Below, one piece after another: positions 27,119 to 35,839 of a DNA stretch of 35,839 bases. The stretch comes from Sphingobacterium sp. (GTDB lineage: Bacteria; Bacteroidota; Bacteroidia; Sphingobacteriales; Sphingobacteriaceae). Under the pieces are notes generated by a model that did not search any database, was not told the origin of the DNA, and worked only from the letters and a program-made list of their open reading frames with translations. Position numbers and translations under genes: made by a program. Position 1 is the first letter of the stretch. Each line of letters opens with the position of its first letter. The stretch lies in the NCBI GenBank assembly GCA_031277715.1, contig JAITLW010000016.1:1-35839 (forward strand), in the 5' to 3' direction.

Positions 27119-28225
27119 ATGATAACAAAGATACTATACCCTGTTTTTTTTCTTTTGATTGCCGTTTCAGCAAGCGGGCAGAACCAGATCGCCATAAAAG
27201 GGCAGGTGATTAATCAGCCCTCGATAAAGAGAATATACTTTACAGAGGACTTTAATGGGACAGAGATCAAAGATTCTGCTAATATTGTAAATGGAAAGTT
27301 TGTATTTCAGAAAGTTCCAGAGTATGGCTTTCCAGTACTAAATTTTATATATGTTGGTGTTGAAGATGAACATAAAGTAATGAAGCGCAAGTTACTGGCT
27401 GATTTCTTTATGGAATCCGGAAATACAGAGATCAAAATAACAGGTTTAGAATTTCGGGCAGGAGCGCAAATCACTGGTTCAAAGACGACCGAACACTACG
27501 GACAATATAAAAGCGATAGAGAATCTTATCTTCAGAACAGGCAAAAGCGTAATGCGGACCCTAACTATGTTCCCTTAAAAGGGCAAGCGGCTAGAGACGA
27601 TTATATGGAGGGCTTACGGCAGGTTGGGACTGGGTTTGTAATGGATCATCCAGATTCTTATTTTAGCTTGTTTCTGCTAGAAAAGGATTTGTCAAGCATG
27701 TCGACACCCGATCAACTAGCCGATTTATTTGCAGCCCTAGATCCTGCGCTTCAAAAGAGTGAGAAGGGGCAGGATGTTCTAAAAAATATCACTAGTGCAG
27801 CAAAGGTTAAAGTAGGTACCTTGGCACCGGATTTCATAGAGTTAGATTCCCTCGGTAAGGAAGTAAAGTTGAGTGACTTTAAAGGTCAGTATGTACTAAT
27901 TGATTTTTGGGCCAGTTGGTGCAAACCTTGTCGTGCAGAAAATCCCTATTTGCTTCAGGCATACGCAGCCTATCAAAATAAGAATTTTACGATATTGGGA
28001 GTCTCTTTGGATAAATCCCGTAAAGCTTGGCTCGACGCTGTTAAGCAAGATGGTCTACCTTGGCACCATGTATCTTCGTTAAATCCACAGAAAGCTGAGA
28101 GCGCATTAAAATATGGTGTAACGAGTATACCACGCAATTTTCTGATAGATCCAACTGGAAAGATTATCGCAATGGATTTAAGGGGGCATGAGCTAGAAAG
28201 CCGACTACCTCAGTTGATAAAATAA
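27119..28225 (+). CDS. TlpA-like thioredoxin family protein with DUF4369-like domain (TlpA 3)
   Basis: Signal peptide; IAIKGQVINQPSIKRIYFTE; APDFIELDSLGKEVKLSDFKGQYVLIDFWASWCKPCRAENPYL. Confidence 0.93.
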   Translation: MITKILYPVFFLLIAVSASGQNQIAIKGQVINQPSIKRIYFTEDFNGTEIKDSANIVNGKFVFQKVPEYGFPVLNFIYVGVEDEHKVMKRKLLADFFMESGNTEIKITGLEFRAGAQITGSKTTEHYGQYKSDRESYLQNRQKRNADPNYVPLKGQAARDDYMEGLRQVGTGFVMDHPDSYFSLFLLEKDLSSMSTPDQLADLFAALDPALQKSEKGQDVLKNITSAAKVKVGTLAPDFIELDSLGKEVKLSDFKGQYVLIDFWASWCKPCRAENPYLLQAYAAYQNKNFTILGVSLDKSRKAWLDAVKQDGLPWHHVSSLNPQKAESALKYGVTSIPRNFLIDPTGKIIAMDLRGHELESRLPQLIK

Positions 28226-28231
28226 GGACAT

Positions 28232-28275
28232 AGCCAGTCAGCCCACGAAATAGGGGGTGGCTGGTTTTTAAGTTT
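28232..28275 (+). terminator. Putative intrinsic terminator of the second SusCD operon
   Basis: AGCCAGTCAGCCC...GGGGGTGGCTGG stem followed by TTTTTAAGTTTTT. Confidence 0.65.
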
Positions 28276-28325
28276 TTAAGAATAACCGTGTATTTTCGCT
28301 TATTTTAAAATTATATTTATAGAAT

Positions 28326-28739
28326 ATGGAAAGAAAAAAATTCATTGGATCCAGTTTACTTGCATTGGTGGGTGTAGGTCTGTCGTCCTGTAACCGATCA
28401 GAACAGGAAGCCACTACAATCAAAAATGGGCTTATCATTCATTCTGTTTATTTTTGGTTGAAAGCTGATCTCAGCGAAGTGGAAGAAAGAGATTTTTTAA
28501 AATATTTCGATATCTTGAGAAAAATCCCGGGTGTACAGTCATTAAATTATGGTAAGCCGGCCGCTACTACCCCCAGGGATGTGGTAGATCATTCCTATAG
28601 TTACAATCTTATATTGACGTTTAGTGATTTATCTGCTATCACAGCTTATGAGACACATCCTACACATGTCCAAGGAGCCTCTGAATTTAGTAAATATTGG
28701 TTACGTGTAGAGGTTAAGGATACCCTGATAATTCAGTAG
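28326..28739 (+). CDS. Dabb (stress-responsive A/B barrel)-like domain lipoprotein
   Basis: Lipobox VGLSSCNR; then IIHSVYFWLKADLSEVEERDFLKYFDILRKIPGVQSLNYGKPA...DHSYSYNLILTFSDLSAITAYETHPTHVQ typical of Dabb. Confidence 0.82.
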   Translation: MERKKFIGSSLLALVGVGLSSCNRSEQEATTIKNGLIIHSVYFWLKADLSEVEERDFLKYFDILRKIPGVQSLNYGKPAATTPRDVVDHSYSYNLILTFSDLSAITAYETHPTHVQGASEFSKYWLRVEVKDTLIIQ

Positions 28740-28745
28740 TTACCG

Positions 28746-29519
28746 ATGAAACAACAAATATTTACAGGCAGAGACGGACAGAAATTATATGTAGAATTGC
28801 ATACAAATTATCGCGATAGACCAACAATCGTATTTCTACATGATAGCCTAGGTTGCGTGACCCTATGGAGAGATTTTCCGGAGCAACTGGCCGCGGTTAC
28901 AAATTGCAATGTGTTGATGTACGATCGCTTGGGGTATGGGCAGTCGGATCCAATGCCGACATCAAAGAGATCAAACACCTATTTAGAATCAGAAGCAGAT
29001 ATTTTAAGCCAACTGCTTCAAGAACAAGGTTTAAGAGATGTAATTCTATTTGGACATAGCGATGGTGCGTCTATTGCTTTGATTGCGGCTAGCAAATATC
29101 CAAGAGGAATAAAGTCTGTTATCGTAGAAGCTGCCCACATTTTTGTTGAAGATATTACGCTAAGGGGAATTTGCGAAGCTATGGAAGCCTATAAAACGAC
29201 CAATCTACCCGAGCGCTTGGCCAAGTATCATGGCGACAAAGTGGATACCATATTTAAAGCGTGGACAGAAACCTGGACTAGCAACGATTATAGAGACTGG
29301 AACATCGAACATCTCCTATCCCGTATTACCTGCCCGCTTTTATTCATTCAAGGCGAATCGGATGAATATGGGACATTGTCGCAGGTAGAAAAGACCGTAA
29401 GGCAGGTCGGTGGAAGATCAGAAAAATATATTATTCCGGGCGTTGGTCATACACCGCATAAAGAAGTTCCGGATTTAGTTTCCAAAGTAGTGTCAAAATT
29501 TATTAATACATTAGTGTAA
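28746..29519 (+). CDS. Alpha/beta fold hydrolase
   Basis: IVFLHDSLGCVTLWRDFP, LMYDRLGYGQSDP, ILFGHSDGASIALIAA nucleophile elbow, GVGHTPHKE catalytic His region. Confidence 0.93.
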   Translation: MKQQIFTGRDGQKLYVELHTNYRDRPTIVFLHDSLGCVTLWRDFPEQLAAVTNCNVLMYDRLGYGQSDPMPTSKRSNTYLESEADILSQLLQEQGLRDVILFGHSDGASIALIAASKYPRGIKSVIVEAAHIFVEDITLRGICEAMEAYKTTNLPERLAKYHGDKVDTIFKAWTETWTSNDYRDWNIEHLLSRITCPLLFIQGESDEYGTLSQVEKTVRQVGGRSEKYIIPGVGHTPHKEVPDLVSKVVSKFINTLV

Positions 29520-29539
29520 ACTAAATTAGGTTAATATTC

Positions 29540-29923
29540 ATGGAAGGAACCTTAGGAATTATAGCAAAAATAGTCATCGGTATAGTTGCCCTCGAGCATC
29601 TTTATATTTTATGGATTGAAATGTTTGCCTGGGAGACCAAAGGCAAGAGTACATTTAAATCTTTGCCCAAACACCTGTTTCGCGAGACAAAAGGTTTAGC
29701 TGCCAATCAAGGACTCTACAATGGTTTCCTTGCCAGCGGGCTTATTTGGTCTTTATTGATCTCAGACAACCTATGGCAGCACAATGTCGCATTATTTTTT
29801 CTGGGTTGTGTTATTGTCGCCGCGACTTTTGGTGCCATCACAGCAGATAGAACTATATTTTTTAAGCAAGGAGTTCCTGCAGTTTTGGGATTTATACTTG
29901 TGATGTTAAGTTCGGTTTACTAA
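29540..29923 (+). CDS. DUF1304 family membrane protein
   Basis: ALEHLYILWIEMFAWETKG...LAANQGLYNGFLASGLIW typical DUF1304. Confidence 0.88.
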   Translation: MEGTLGIIAKIVIGIVALEHLYILWIEMFAWETKGKSTFKSLPKHLFRETKGLAANQGLYNGFLASGLIWSLLISDNLWQHNVALFFLGCVIVAATFGAITADRTIFFKQGVPAVLGFILVMLSSVY

Positions 29924-30060
29924 ATCAAACAATCCTAAATAGCCTAGGCCTCTAATAACTGCCTGTCTTTCCTCCATTAGCGATACCATTAGGTCATAGC
30001 GGATAACGGCAAAAAGCGAGGCTTCTATTGAATAATTTTTAAAATTAATATTAAATAAAT

Positions 30061-30089
30061 TTTGAGGTAAAATGAGATGGATATTTTTG
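30061..30089 (+). promoter_or_regulatory. Putative Bacteroidota promoter (TTTG, N17, TATTTTTG) for the lipoprotein gene at 30107
   Basis: TAnnTTTG match 18 nt upstream of the ATG. Confidence 0.35.
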
Positions 30090-30106
30090 TTAGCAAATTA
30101 TCCTAA

Positions 30107-30715
30107 ATGAAAACGTACAACAAAATAGTGGGAGTTAGTCTGTGTCTGGCTTTCATATCCTGTAATCAGAACAGTCCTAAGGGTGCGGTATCAGATCCTA
30201 TTGACAGCGATACACTTCGGCCAAAAGCCGCAGAAGTGGTGAAAACAACCCCTGAATTTAATTTAGAACAGATACCAATATCGACGATTGACCTTGGAGA
30301 TTTTCCATACCTGACCGCACCCGACAAATACAAGTATTCGGGTGATACCAAGAGACAGCTGGAAGAAAAATATTTCTTCTACAATGACAGTCTAGTTCGC
30401 AAAGTAAATGGAGAATATTTCCATACCACTATTTTTCCAACGGGAGATGCTTTTGAGGATACTTTTGTCGTCTCTGAATACACGAAGGCCATTGAAAAGT
30501 TAGGAGGTGTGGAGGTCTATTCTGGAGGCCTACCTGTCGCTGCGGCCGAACTAATTGACAAAGAGAAACCTGTGTATGTCAGTGATATGTACGATCCAAG
30601 AGCATATAAGTATAAGCAGTTTTTGATCAGAACATCCAATACCAATATATGGGTAGAGTTGTGCCATGGACTCAATGCACAGCAGATCGACTTGACCGTT
30701 ATCAAGGAACATTAA
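30107..30715 (+). CDS. Hypothetical lipoprotein
   Basis: Lipobox LAFISCNQN; 202 aa, no family recognised. Confidence 0.75.
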   Translation: MKTYNKIVGVSLCLAFISCNQNSPKGAVSDPIDSDTLRPKAAEVVKTTPEFNLEQIPISTIDLGDFPYLTAPDKYKYSGDTKRQLEEKYFFYNDSLVRKVNGEYFHTTIFPTGDAFEDTFVVSEYTKAIEKLGGVEVYSGGLPVAAAELIDKEKPVYVSDMYDPRAYKYKQFLIRTSNTNIWVELCHGLNAQQIDLTVIKEH

Positions 30716-30746
30716 GATTCTGCTTTTACCCAGTCGGTAAGAAAAT

Positions 30747-32609
30747 TTAAGCTAAGGGATTTGCAACTATATTCTTTAAATACGCTAGCAAGTCCATTTT
30801 TGAATTTAATCCTAATTTTTGCTTTAATCGATATTTAGTCATTCTCACGCTTTTTGCCTCTACGCTCAGGATATTTGCAATCTGTTTGGTATCCATTCCA
30901 AGATAAAAGTATGCACAATACTTCAGGTCTAATAAAGTAAGCTTCTGTTTCGCGTTTTCATTAATAGCCTTAAAGAAATTAGGATGAATTTCCTGAATCT
31001 GAAATTTAGCTTTTTCAAAATCCTTATCCAACAGGTTTTCATCTCTTATAATCTGTTTTAGATCCACAGACTTGTCATCTTCCAATTTTTCTTTCAATTG
31101 CTGTAAAATTTCATTTTTATGTTGGATATGTAATTGGTTTGCCATTACTTCATCTTTCAGCTTCTGTTGTTGGAAGGTCAATAATTGTTGTTCTGCTTTC
31201 AATCGTGATTGTTCTTCTTTTTCAAACTTTATCTGTAATTCAGCTTCGTGTTTTTCGGTTATTAGTTTTCTTTCCTGTTCCATTGAATACCGTAGTCGGA
31301 AATGATAGGAGCGGAACATGAAAAATGCCCCTGCGGTACCGATCAATCCTAAACCTGCATATAAAAGTTTTTGTTTCCGTTGGTTTTCCGAACGTTCTTT
31401 CAGTATCAGTATTTCTTGTTCTTTCTTCTCAGATTGGTATTGTACTTCTAATTTTTTTACCGCTTCGGCTTCAGATTGGTTGAATAGCAAAGCTCTGTAT
31501 TCATTATGTTTCTTTTGAAATTCGAGTGCCTTTTTCAAATCATCCTTATGTTCATAGATATCAGAAAGTTCACTTACGACGCGCGACATAATATGATAAT
31601 AAATGGGATTTTGCGTGAGCATCACTGAATATGCTTTTAGCATATATTGTTCTGCTTTAACTAAATCGCCATCCTGCTTTGCTAGATTAGACAGCATTCC
31701 TAAACTTGCTGTCTGTGTAGCCTGTGCGAGAGGTAGTTTGGACGAGATATCCAAAGATTCGGCGATGTTATGTTCAATTTTATTTCTGATTTCCGCTGTT
31801 ATTTTTGGTGAATACCTCAATAGATAACTTGCTTTATTATTGCGTGCTATACTATAGGTATATCCACTTACCTGTCCTGGAAATTGTGTGTATAGTAATG
31901 CCGCTTTTTCACAATAATCTAAAATAGCCTGCGAATCAGCTGAAGAATTTGTTTTTTCATATTGATAAGTAAAGACTACAGCCATAGCCGAATAAGCATT
32001 ACTTAAGTCGTTTTTATTTCCTGATTTCAAGGCCGCTTCTATCGCCTTTTGAGCATATTTTTTAGAGTTTTCTAAATCATTCCATTCGGTGTAGATACCA
32101 TATAGCTGATAATTAATTTTAAACTCCAATAAGGGATTTGCACTACTGTTTTCTAAAAGTGAAAGGGAGTTTAGTCCATCATTCATAGCTTTTTTATAAT
32201 CACCTAATGATTTTGATAGATATAGCGTCAAATAAGCAGAGTAGGCGGCAGCTATTTTGTCTTTGGTTTTTGACGAACTCATTTTTGCAGAGTCAAGGAA
32301 TAGCTCAGCTTTCTCATATTTTCCTTGGTTTACTAAAATTACACCTTGATTAACATAAGCTTTGGTTATTTCCGTCTGTGCATTTTGATCTTTTGCCAGT
32401 TCTATATATTTTTTATTGATAGAAGAAGCTTCATCATACATCATAGAAATACGATATTGTTCTACCAATAAATTGTATGTTTCCATTTTTTTTGACACAC
32501 CTGTTTTGGATTGATTTAAACCGTTTATTAAGCTGTCCATATAGGCATTTTGAGCTTGTAGATTGCAGGATATTAGAAAAAATGTAATGAATAAAATTCT
32601 GATTTTCAT
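30747..32609 (-). CDS. TPR-repeat membrane regulator with C-terminal LuxR-type HTH
   Basis: Signal peptide, multiple TPR-like helices, TM segment (LLYAGLGLIGTAGAFFMF), coiled coil, C-terminal KLTLLDLKYCAYFYLGMDTKQIANILSVEAKSVRMTKYRLKQKLGL. Confidence 0.88.
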   Translation of the reverse strand: MKIRILFITFFLISCNLQAQNAYMDSLINGLNQSKTGVSKKMETYNLLVEQYRISMMYDEASSINKKYIELAKDQNAQTEITKAYVNQGVILVNQGKYEKAELFLDSAKMSSSKTKDKIAAAYSAYLTLYLSKSLGDYKKAMNDGLNSLSLLENSSANPLLEFKINYQLYGIYTEWNDLENSKKYAQKAIEAALKSGNKNDLSNAYSAMAVVFTYQYEKTNSSADSQAILDYCEKAALLYTQFPGQVSGYTYSIARNNKASYLLRYSPKITAEIRNKIEHNIAESLDISSKLPLAQATQTASLGMLSNLAKQDGDLVKAEQYMLKAYSVMLTQNPIYYHIMSRVVSELSDIYEHKDDLKKALEFQKKHNEYRALLFNQSEAEAVKKLEVQYQSEKKEQEILILKERSENQRKQKLLYAGLGLIGTAGAFFMFRSYHFRLRYSMEQERKLITEKHEAELQIKFEKEEQSRLKAEQQLLTFQQQKLKDEVMANQLHIQHKNEILQQLKEKLEDDKSVDLKQIIRDENLLDKDFEKAKFQIQEIHPNFFKAINENAKQKLTLLDLKYCAYFYLGMDTKQIANILSVEAKSVRMTKYRLKQKLGLNSKMDLLAYLKNIVANPLA

Positions 32610-32663
32610 TTAGCAAATTTACAAATTCTGTAGATACGGCGTCTTCATATAAGGATTTTTTAA

Positions 32664-32717
32664 ACTACATTATAAGAGGTAAGTATTTGATTATTAGTTT
32701 TTAAAAAATAATGTAGT
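32664..32717. promoter_or_regulatory. Inverted repeat ACTACATTAT / ATAATGTAGT in the divergent intergenic region
   Basis: 10-bp perfect arms (32664-32673, 32708-32717); further TGTAG copies at 32629, 32723, 32741 and 32755. Confidence 0.5.
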
Positions 32718-32827
32718 CATTTTGTAGATGCTTGCTTCTTTGTAGTAGTAATTCTGTAGGTTGTAAAAATTAGTGTTGCTTTTAAAAAATAGTCAAATTA
32801 GCTTTTCAATAATAAAACAAAAAAGCA

Positions 32828-33151
32828 ATGACTAACAAAACACTTTCAATTGTATCTTACATCACATTAATCGGATGGCTTATCGCTTATTTTTCAGGAA
32901 AAGAAAATGCAAACAGTTTACTTAAATATCATTTAAGACAATCTTTTGGTTTACTTATTACGAGTATTGTTTTTAATGTTGTGGTCAGTATTTTGATTAG
33001 TATTATTCCATTTCTTGGTTTATTAAGTTATGTAGGAATCGTATTTCTTGGCTTAATGATTATTGGTATCATAAACGCTTCCAATGAAGTAGAAAAGCCA
33101 TTGCCCCTGATTGGTAGATTGTTTGAAGGCAAATTCGGATTTATAGGATAA
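32828..33151 (+). CDS. DUF4870-like small membrane protein
   Basis: SYITLIGWLIAYFSGKENANSLLKYHLRQSFGLLITSIVFNVV...GIINASNEVEKPLPLIGRLF. Confidence 0.78.
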   Translation: MTNKTLSIVSYITLIGWLIAYFSGKENANSLLKYHLRQSFGLLITSIVFNVVVSILISIIPFLGLLSYVGIVFLGLMIIGIINASNEVEKPLPLIGRLFEGKFGFIG

Positions 33152-33170
33152 ACCTTAAAATCAAAGTAAT

Positions 33171-33370
33171 ATGAGAAAAACAGTTTTTTACCTTTTAGTT
33201 TTTTAGGTATTACATTCGTTTCATGGGATAATTGGTAATAAAATACCTTCTAATTTCAAACGTAGTTTCGACGAAATAAGAGCACAAAAGGAATAGGTAA
33301 TCTAAAGGTGTATTCTTACATAAAAAAGAAAAAGGTTTTAAGCACTATCACCGATATTTTTAAAGATTGA
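33171..33370 (+). pseudogene. Frameshifted remnant of a small membrane-protein gene
   Basis: Protein-like segments in alternating frames: MRKTVFYLLVF / LGITFVSWDN / IGNKIPSNFKRSFDEIRAQKE / GIGNLKVYSYIKKKKVLSTITDIFKD*. Confidence 0.5.
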
Positions 33371-33372
33371 TT

Positions 33373-33822
33373 ATGAATCTAAAACACTTCAAGCAGGAAG
33401 GAAGTCTGTTGTATGAGATGAAACCTCAATACGGATCCAGTATTATACTCATTGCAGGTTTGTTTGCCTTCGCATTTGTTGGATATTACGTCGCTATTTA
33501 TGGCCTAATGTGGGTCATGCTGATTTTGGGCGTTTTGTCCTTTTGGGCTATAGCTACCAAAAAAATGAGTATTGATATGGATAAAAGATTGTTACATGCA
33601 AAAGTCGGTTTGGCAAAGCCACAAGTTACCATTTCTATAGATAGTATTCAGCGTTTTGAATTATTTACCATGTCCAATAATTTTATCAAGACCAATGCTA
33701 TGCTTAGTGCCTACTATTTGGATGAGAGTGGAAAAGAAAAAGCTATTCAGATTGCTCAGGGATTTAGGGTGAAAGCCATGCAAAGTATCCTGAACGAAAT
33801 GGAAGAAATCATTGGGCGATGA
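33373..33822 (+). CDS. Hypothetical membrane protein (PH-like topology)
   Basis: Two TM segments followed by a beta-rich region; ATG at 33373 preferred over the TTG at 33367. Confidence 0.72.
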   Translation: MNLKHFKQEGSLLYEMKPQYGSSIILIAGLFAFAFVGYYVAIYGLMWVMLILGVLSFWAIATKKMSIDMDKRLLHAKVGLAKPQVTISIDSIQRFELFTMSNNFIKTNAMLSAYYLDESGKEKAIQIAQGFRVKAMQSILNEMEEIIGR

Positions 33823-34358
33823 GAGATAGATATCAAATCGAGGAAAGCGCTTCTGTTTTTTCTTTTAAGCCGTTTCATCCCTATCGAAGCAAGCTCAAAT
33901 GGTATGGGCTGGCAATAGTGATTTTTGGAGTATTGTCGGTATTTTATTATGCGTCAATGAGTAAGCTATTCTTAATCATTAGCGCTACACTTTTTGTCAT
34001 GACTGTTTGGTTCTTTCTTAAAGAAATCCTGTTATATATCCCTCTTAGGTATATTTTTGACCGATCAACGAATGAAGTTTATCAAAGTAGCCTATTCCTG
34101 TCGAAGAGGAAGATCATGAACCTAGATGAGGTTGTTATCTATCAAAGTTCCGAAATGGGAAGTTGGCAGTACAAAATCGGTAAAAAGAAAATGCAATTTG
34201 TAAAGAGTTACGCAATTAGTGAGTATTTTTCTATAAAGAAAGACAATGAACAAGTGGTTGCTTATCGAAGTGAAATCTTGACTAAAATAGAACAAATGGT
34301 AACAGAATCATCGTTGACAATTCCCTCCAATTCCGGTCGTTCATCTTTTAATCATTAA
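33819..34358 (+). CDS. Hypothetical membrane protein
   Basis: ATGA overlap with the upstream gene; two TM segments then a soluble region. Confidence 0.72.
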   Translation: MRDRYQIEESASVFSFKPFHPYRSKLKWYGLAIVIFGVLSVFYYASMSKLFLIISATLFVMTVWFFLKEILLYIPLRYIFDRSTNEVYQSSLFLSKRKIMNLDEVVIYQSSEMGSWQYKIGKKKMQFVKSYAISEYFSIKKDNEQVVAYRSEILTKIEQMVTESSLTIPSNSGRSSFNH

Positions 34359-34367
34359 AAAATAAGA

Positions 34368-35663
34368 ATGCTAAAATCGTATTTAATTCTAATATGTCTG
34401 TCGGTAAACTTCTCAGGATTCGCTCAACATTACCAATTGGACTCTGTCGTTCACAGCATAAATGGTGTTCAGGTTATCACCACTCAAAAATATGACGCTG
34501 AAAATGAGAAGGCAGAACTTGTAAGGTACAAGCGACAAGGAGCAAATGATATTATTCAAAGAAGTGAGCGTATACAGGTAGCATACGATGACAAAGGAAA
34601 TGAGCTATACCGTATCTCTTCAGTTTGGAACCCTGTACGTGATACCTGGGATGAAGAAGAGAAAGTAGAACAAGAATTCAATGCTAACAACAAATCAATC
34701 CAGTTCAGTAGCTATCAGAAAAGAAATAATCAATGGATAAAAGTGTTTGAAAACAAACGAATATATACCCAAGATTCAATTATAGAAACAGATTACGATA
34801 CTAAGGACGATAAATTTCAGCCCATACAAAAGAATGTATCCGTCATTAATGCATTTGATAAGATCAAAACCCATGAGGCTTTCCTTTGGAATGATAAAGA
34901 ACAGACTTGGCAACCGTTAATCCAAACGGTAAACGTCTATCAAAAGGATACGATTATAATTGGTTTTGAGACCATAGAGTGGAAACAAAACCAATGGCAC
35001 AAACAAGAAAAAGTCGTTTATGAGTTAGATAAAGATAGTGTCAGAACAGAAAGCTATATTCTTTACAAAGGGCAGAACAATAGCTGGATGCCCGTTTCCA
35101 AGTTTGGAGAAGAGTTGTGGCCGGAGCAGAACAAAAAAAAGAGCAGCAGTTATAAATGGGAGGATATCAATAGTAAATGGATGATACAGACACAAGTCGA
35201 GACCTATTTCAATAAGCAAGGCAAAGCGCAAGATATTTTGTTTTCAGAAGTAGATACGGCCAATAATCAATTAATGCTTCAATTGGAGCAGATACACCTT
35301 TATGACAAAGAAGGGCGCTTGACACTTTTTCAGGATCTTTCCCATTCTTATGATGCAATAACGGGAACACAAAGCACTGTCAAATTTGATAAAGAAGGAA
35401 ATGTCATCCGAGAAAGTACGTATGATTTTGATCCCGAAAATGATACTTGGAATGAGAAAATAACGACAGAGTTTGTATATGACAAAAGCATAGACGTGTA
35501 TACGGTACCTGCCACGCGCAAGAGGCATGATTTATTCGACTTGAACCCGTACGGTTACATTACCAATAAATCTGCGGTAAAGCAAGTGAAAATCTATCTT
35601 TATAACCAGGGAAAAAAAGTTTTATCTGAAGAATTTGAGTTTTTCTATTCATCACTTCCATAG
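34368..35663 (+). CDS. Secreted hypothetical protein with W-containing repeats
   Basis: Signal peptide (LILICLSVNFSGFAQ); repeated segments such as RDTWDEEEKVEQEFN, NQWIKVFENKRIYTQ, QTWQPLIQTVNVYQK, NQWHKQEKVVYELDK, DTWNEKITTEFVYDK. Confidence 0.75.
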   Translation: MLKSYLILICLSVNFSGFAQHYQLDSVVHSINGVQVITTQKYDAENEKAELVRYKRQGANDIIQRSERIQVAYDDKGNELYRISSVWNPVRDTWDEEEKVEQEFNANNKSIQFSSYQKRNNQWIKVFENKRIYTQDSIIETDYDTKDDKFQPIQKNVSVINAFDKIKTHEAFLWNDKEQTWQPLIQTVNVYQKDTIIIGFETIEWKQNQWHKQEKVVYELDKDSVRTESYILYKGQNNSWMPVSKFGEELWPEQNKKKSSSYKWEDINSKWMIQTQVETYFNKQGKAQDILFSEVDTANNQLMLQLEQIHLYDKEGRLTLFQDLSHSYDAITGTQSTVKFDKEGNVIRESTYDFDPENDTWNEKITTEFVYDKSIDVYTVPATRKRHDLFDLNPYGYITNKSAVKQVKIYLYNQGKKVLSEEFEFFYSSLP

Positions 35664-35839
35664 GCTCCCTATCTACAATGGCGTACTCAAGTTTTTCCGT
35701 GTTAATACCAGGGCAAAATCAGGCTTCCCGGAAAGATACAGCAGGTACTACTTTTATGTTTTATCAACCACTTTTTTTTGGTAATATTGAAAGTAGATAG
35801 TTATCATTTAGTTACATTCTAATCATTTCATTCGCATGG

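Noticed and set aside
26905-27195. 96-aa minus-strand ORF crossing the susD2-tlpA3 junction
   Set aside because: No recognisable domain, and it overlaps two well-supported genes.
30726-30740. TTACC-CAGTC-GGTAA dyad between convergent genes as a bidirectional terminator
   Set aside because: Only 5-bp arms and no T-tract in the right place on either strand.
31072-31518. Cys/Ser/Phe-rich plus-strand ORFs
   Set aside because: Antisense to the coiled-coil and TM region of the TPR regulator; biased composition comes from the complementary K/E/Q-rich codons.

Overview
This 35.8 kb window is AT-rich, gene-dense chromosome from a Bacteroidota bacterium (Sphingobacteriaceae-like by protein content; the taxon is inferred, not shown). 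The left part holds a truncated lysR divergent from a TauE/SafE permease, a SAM methyltransferase, a DUF1016/PDDEXK (YhcG-type) nuclease, a DedA protein, a NudK-like Nudix hydrolase and an NAD(P)-binding protein. The core (about 6.7-28.2 kb) is two consecutive ECF sigma / FecR / SusC (with STN domain) / SusD modules. The first is extended by a lipoprotein in the position of SusCD-associated zinc metallohydrolases but without HExxH, a FISUMP-domain lipoprotein, two tandem DUF4369-TlpA thioredoxins, a full-length asparagine synthetase B and an Lrp/AsnC regulator. The second carries one TlpA. The right part has a Dabb-like lipoprotein, an alpha/beta hydrolase, a DUF1304 protein, a TPR-LuxR-type regulator divergent from a DUF4870-like gene, small membrane proteins and a secreted W-repeat protein. 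The most unusual signals are: (i) two 27-bp imperfect palindromes inside the DUF1016 nuclease gene that encode a repeated QTxSD peptide and differ by compensatory base-pair changes; (ii) asnB apparently embedded at the end of a SusCD-TlpA operon, followed by two 8-bp palindromes one helical turn apart just upstream of an AsnC-family gene; (iii) structured leaders upstream of both susC genes and ECF-promoter-like motifs upstream of both fecR genes. No tRNA, rRNA, CRISPR or transposase was seen. All family calls come from reading the protein sequences; no database search was run.
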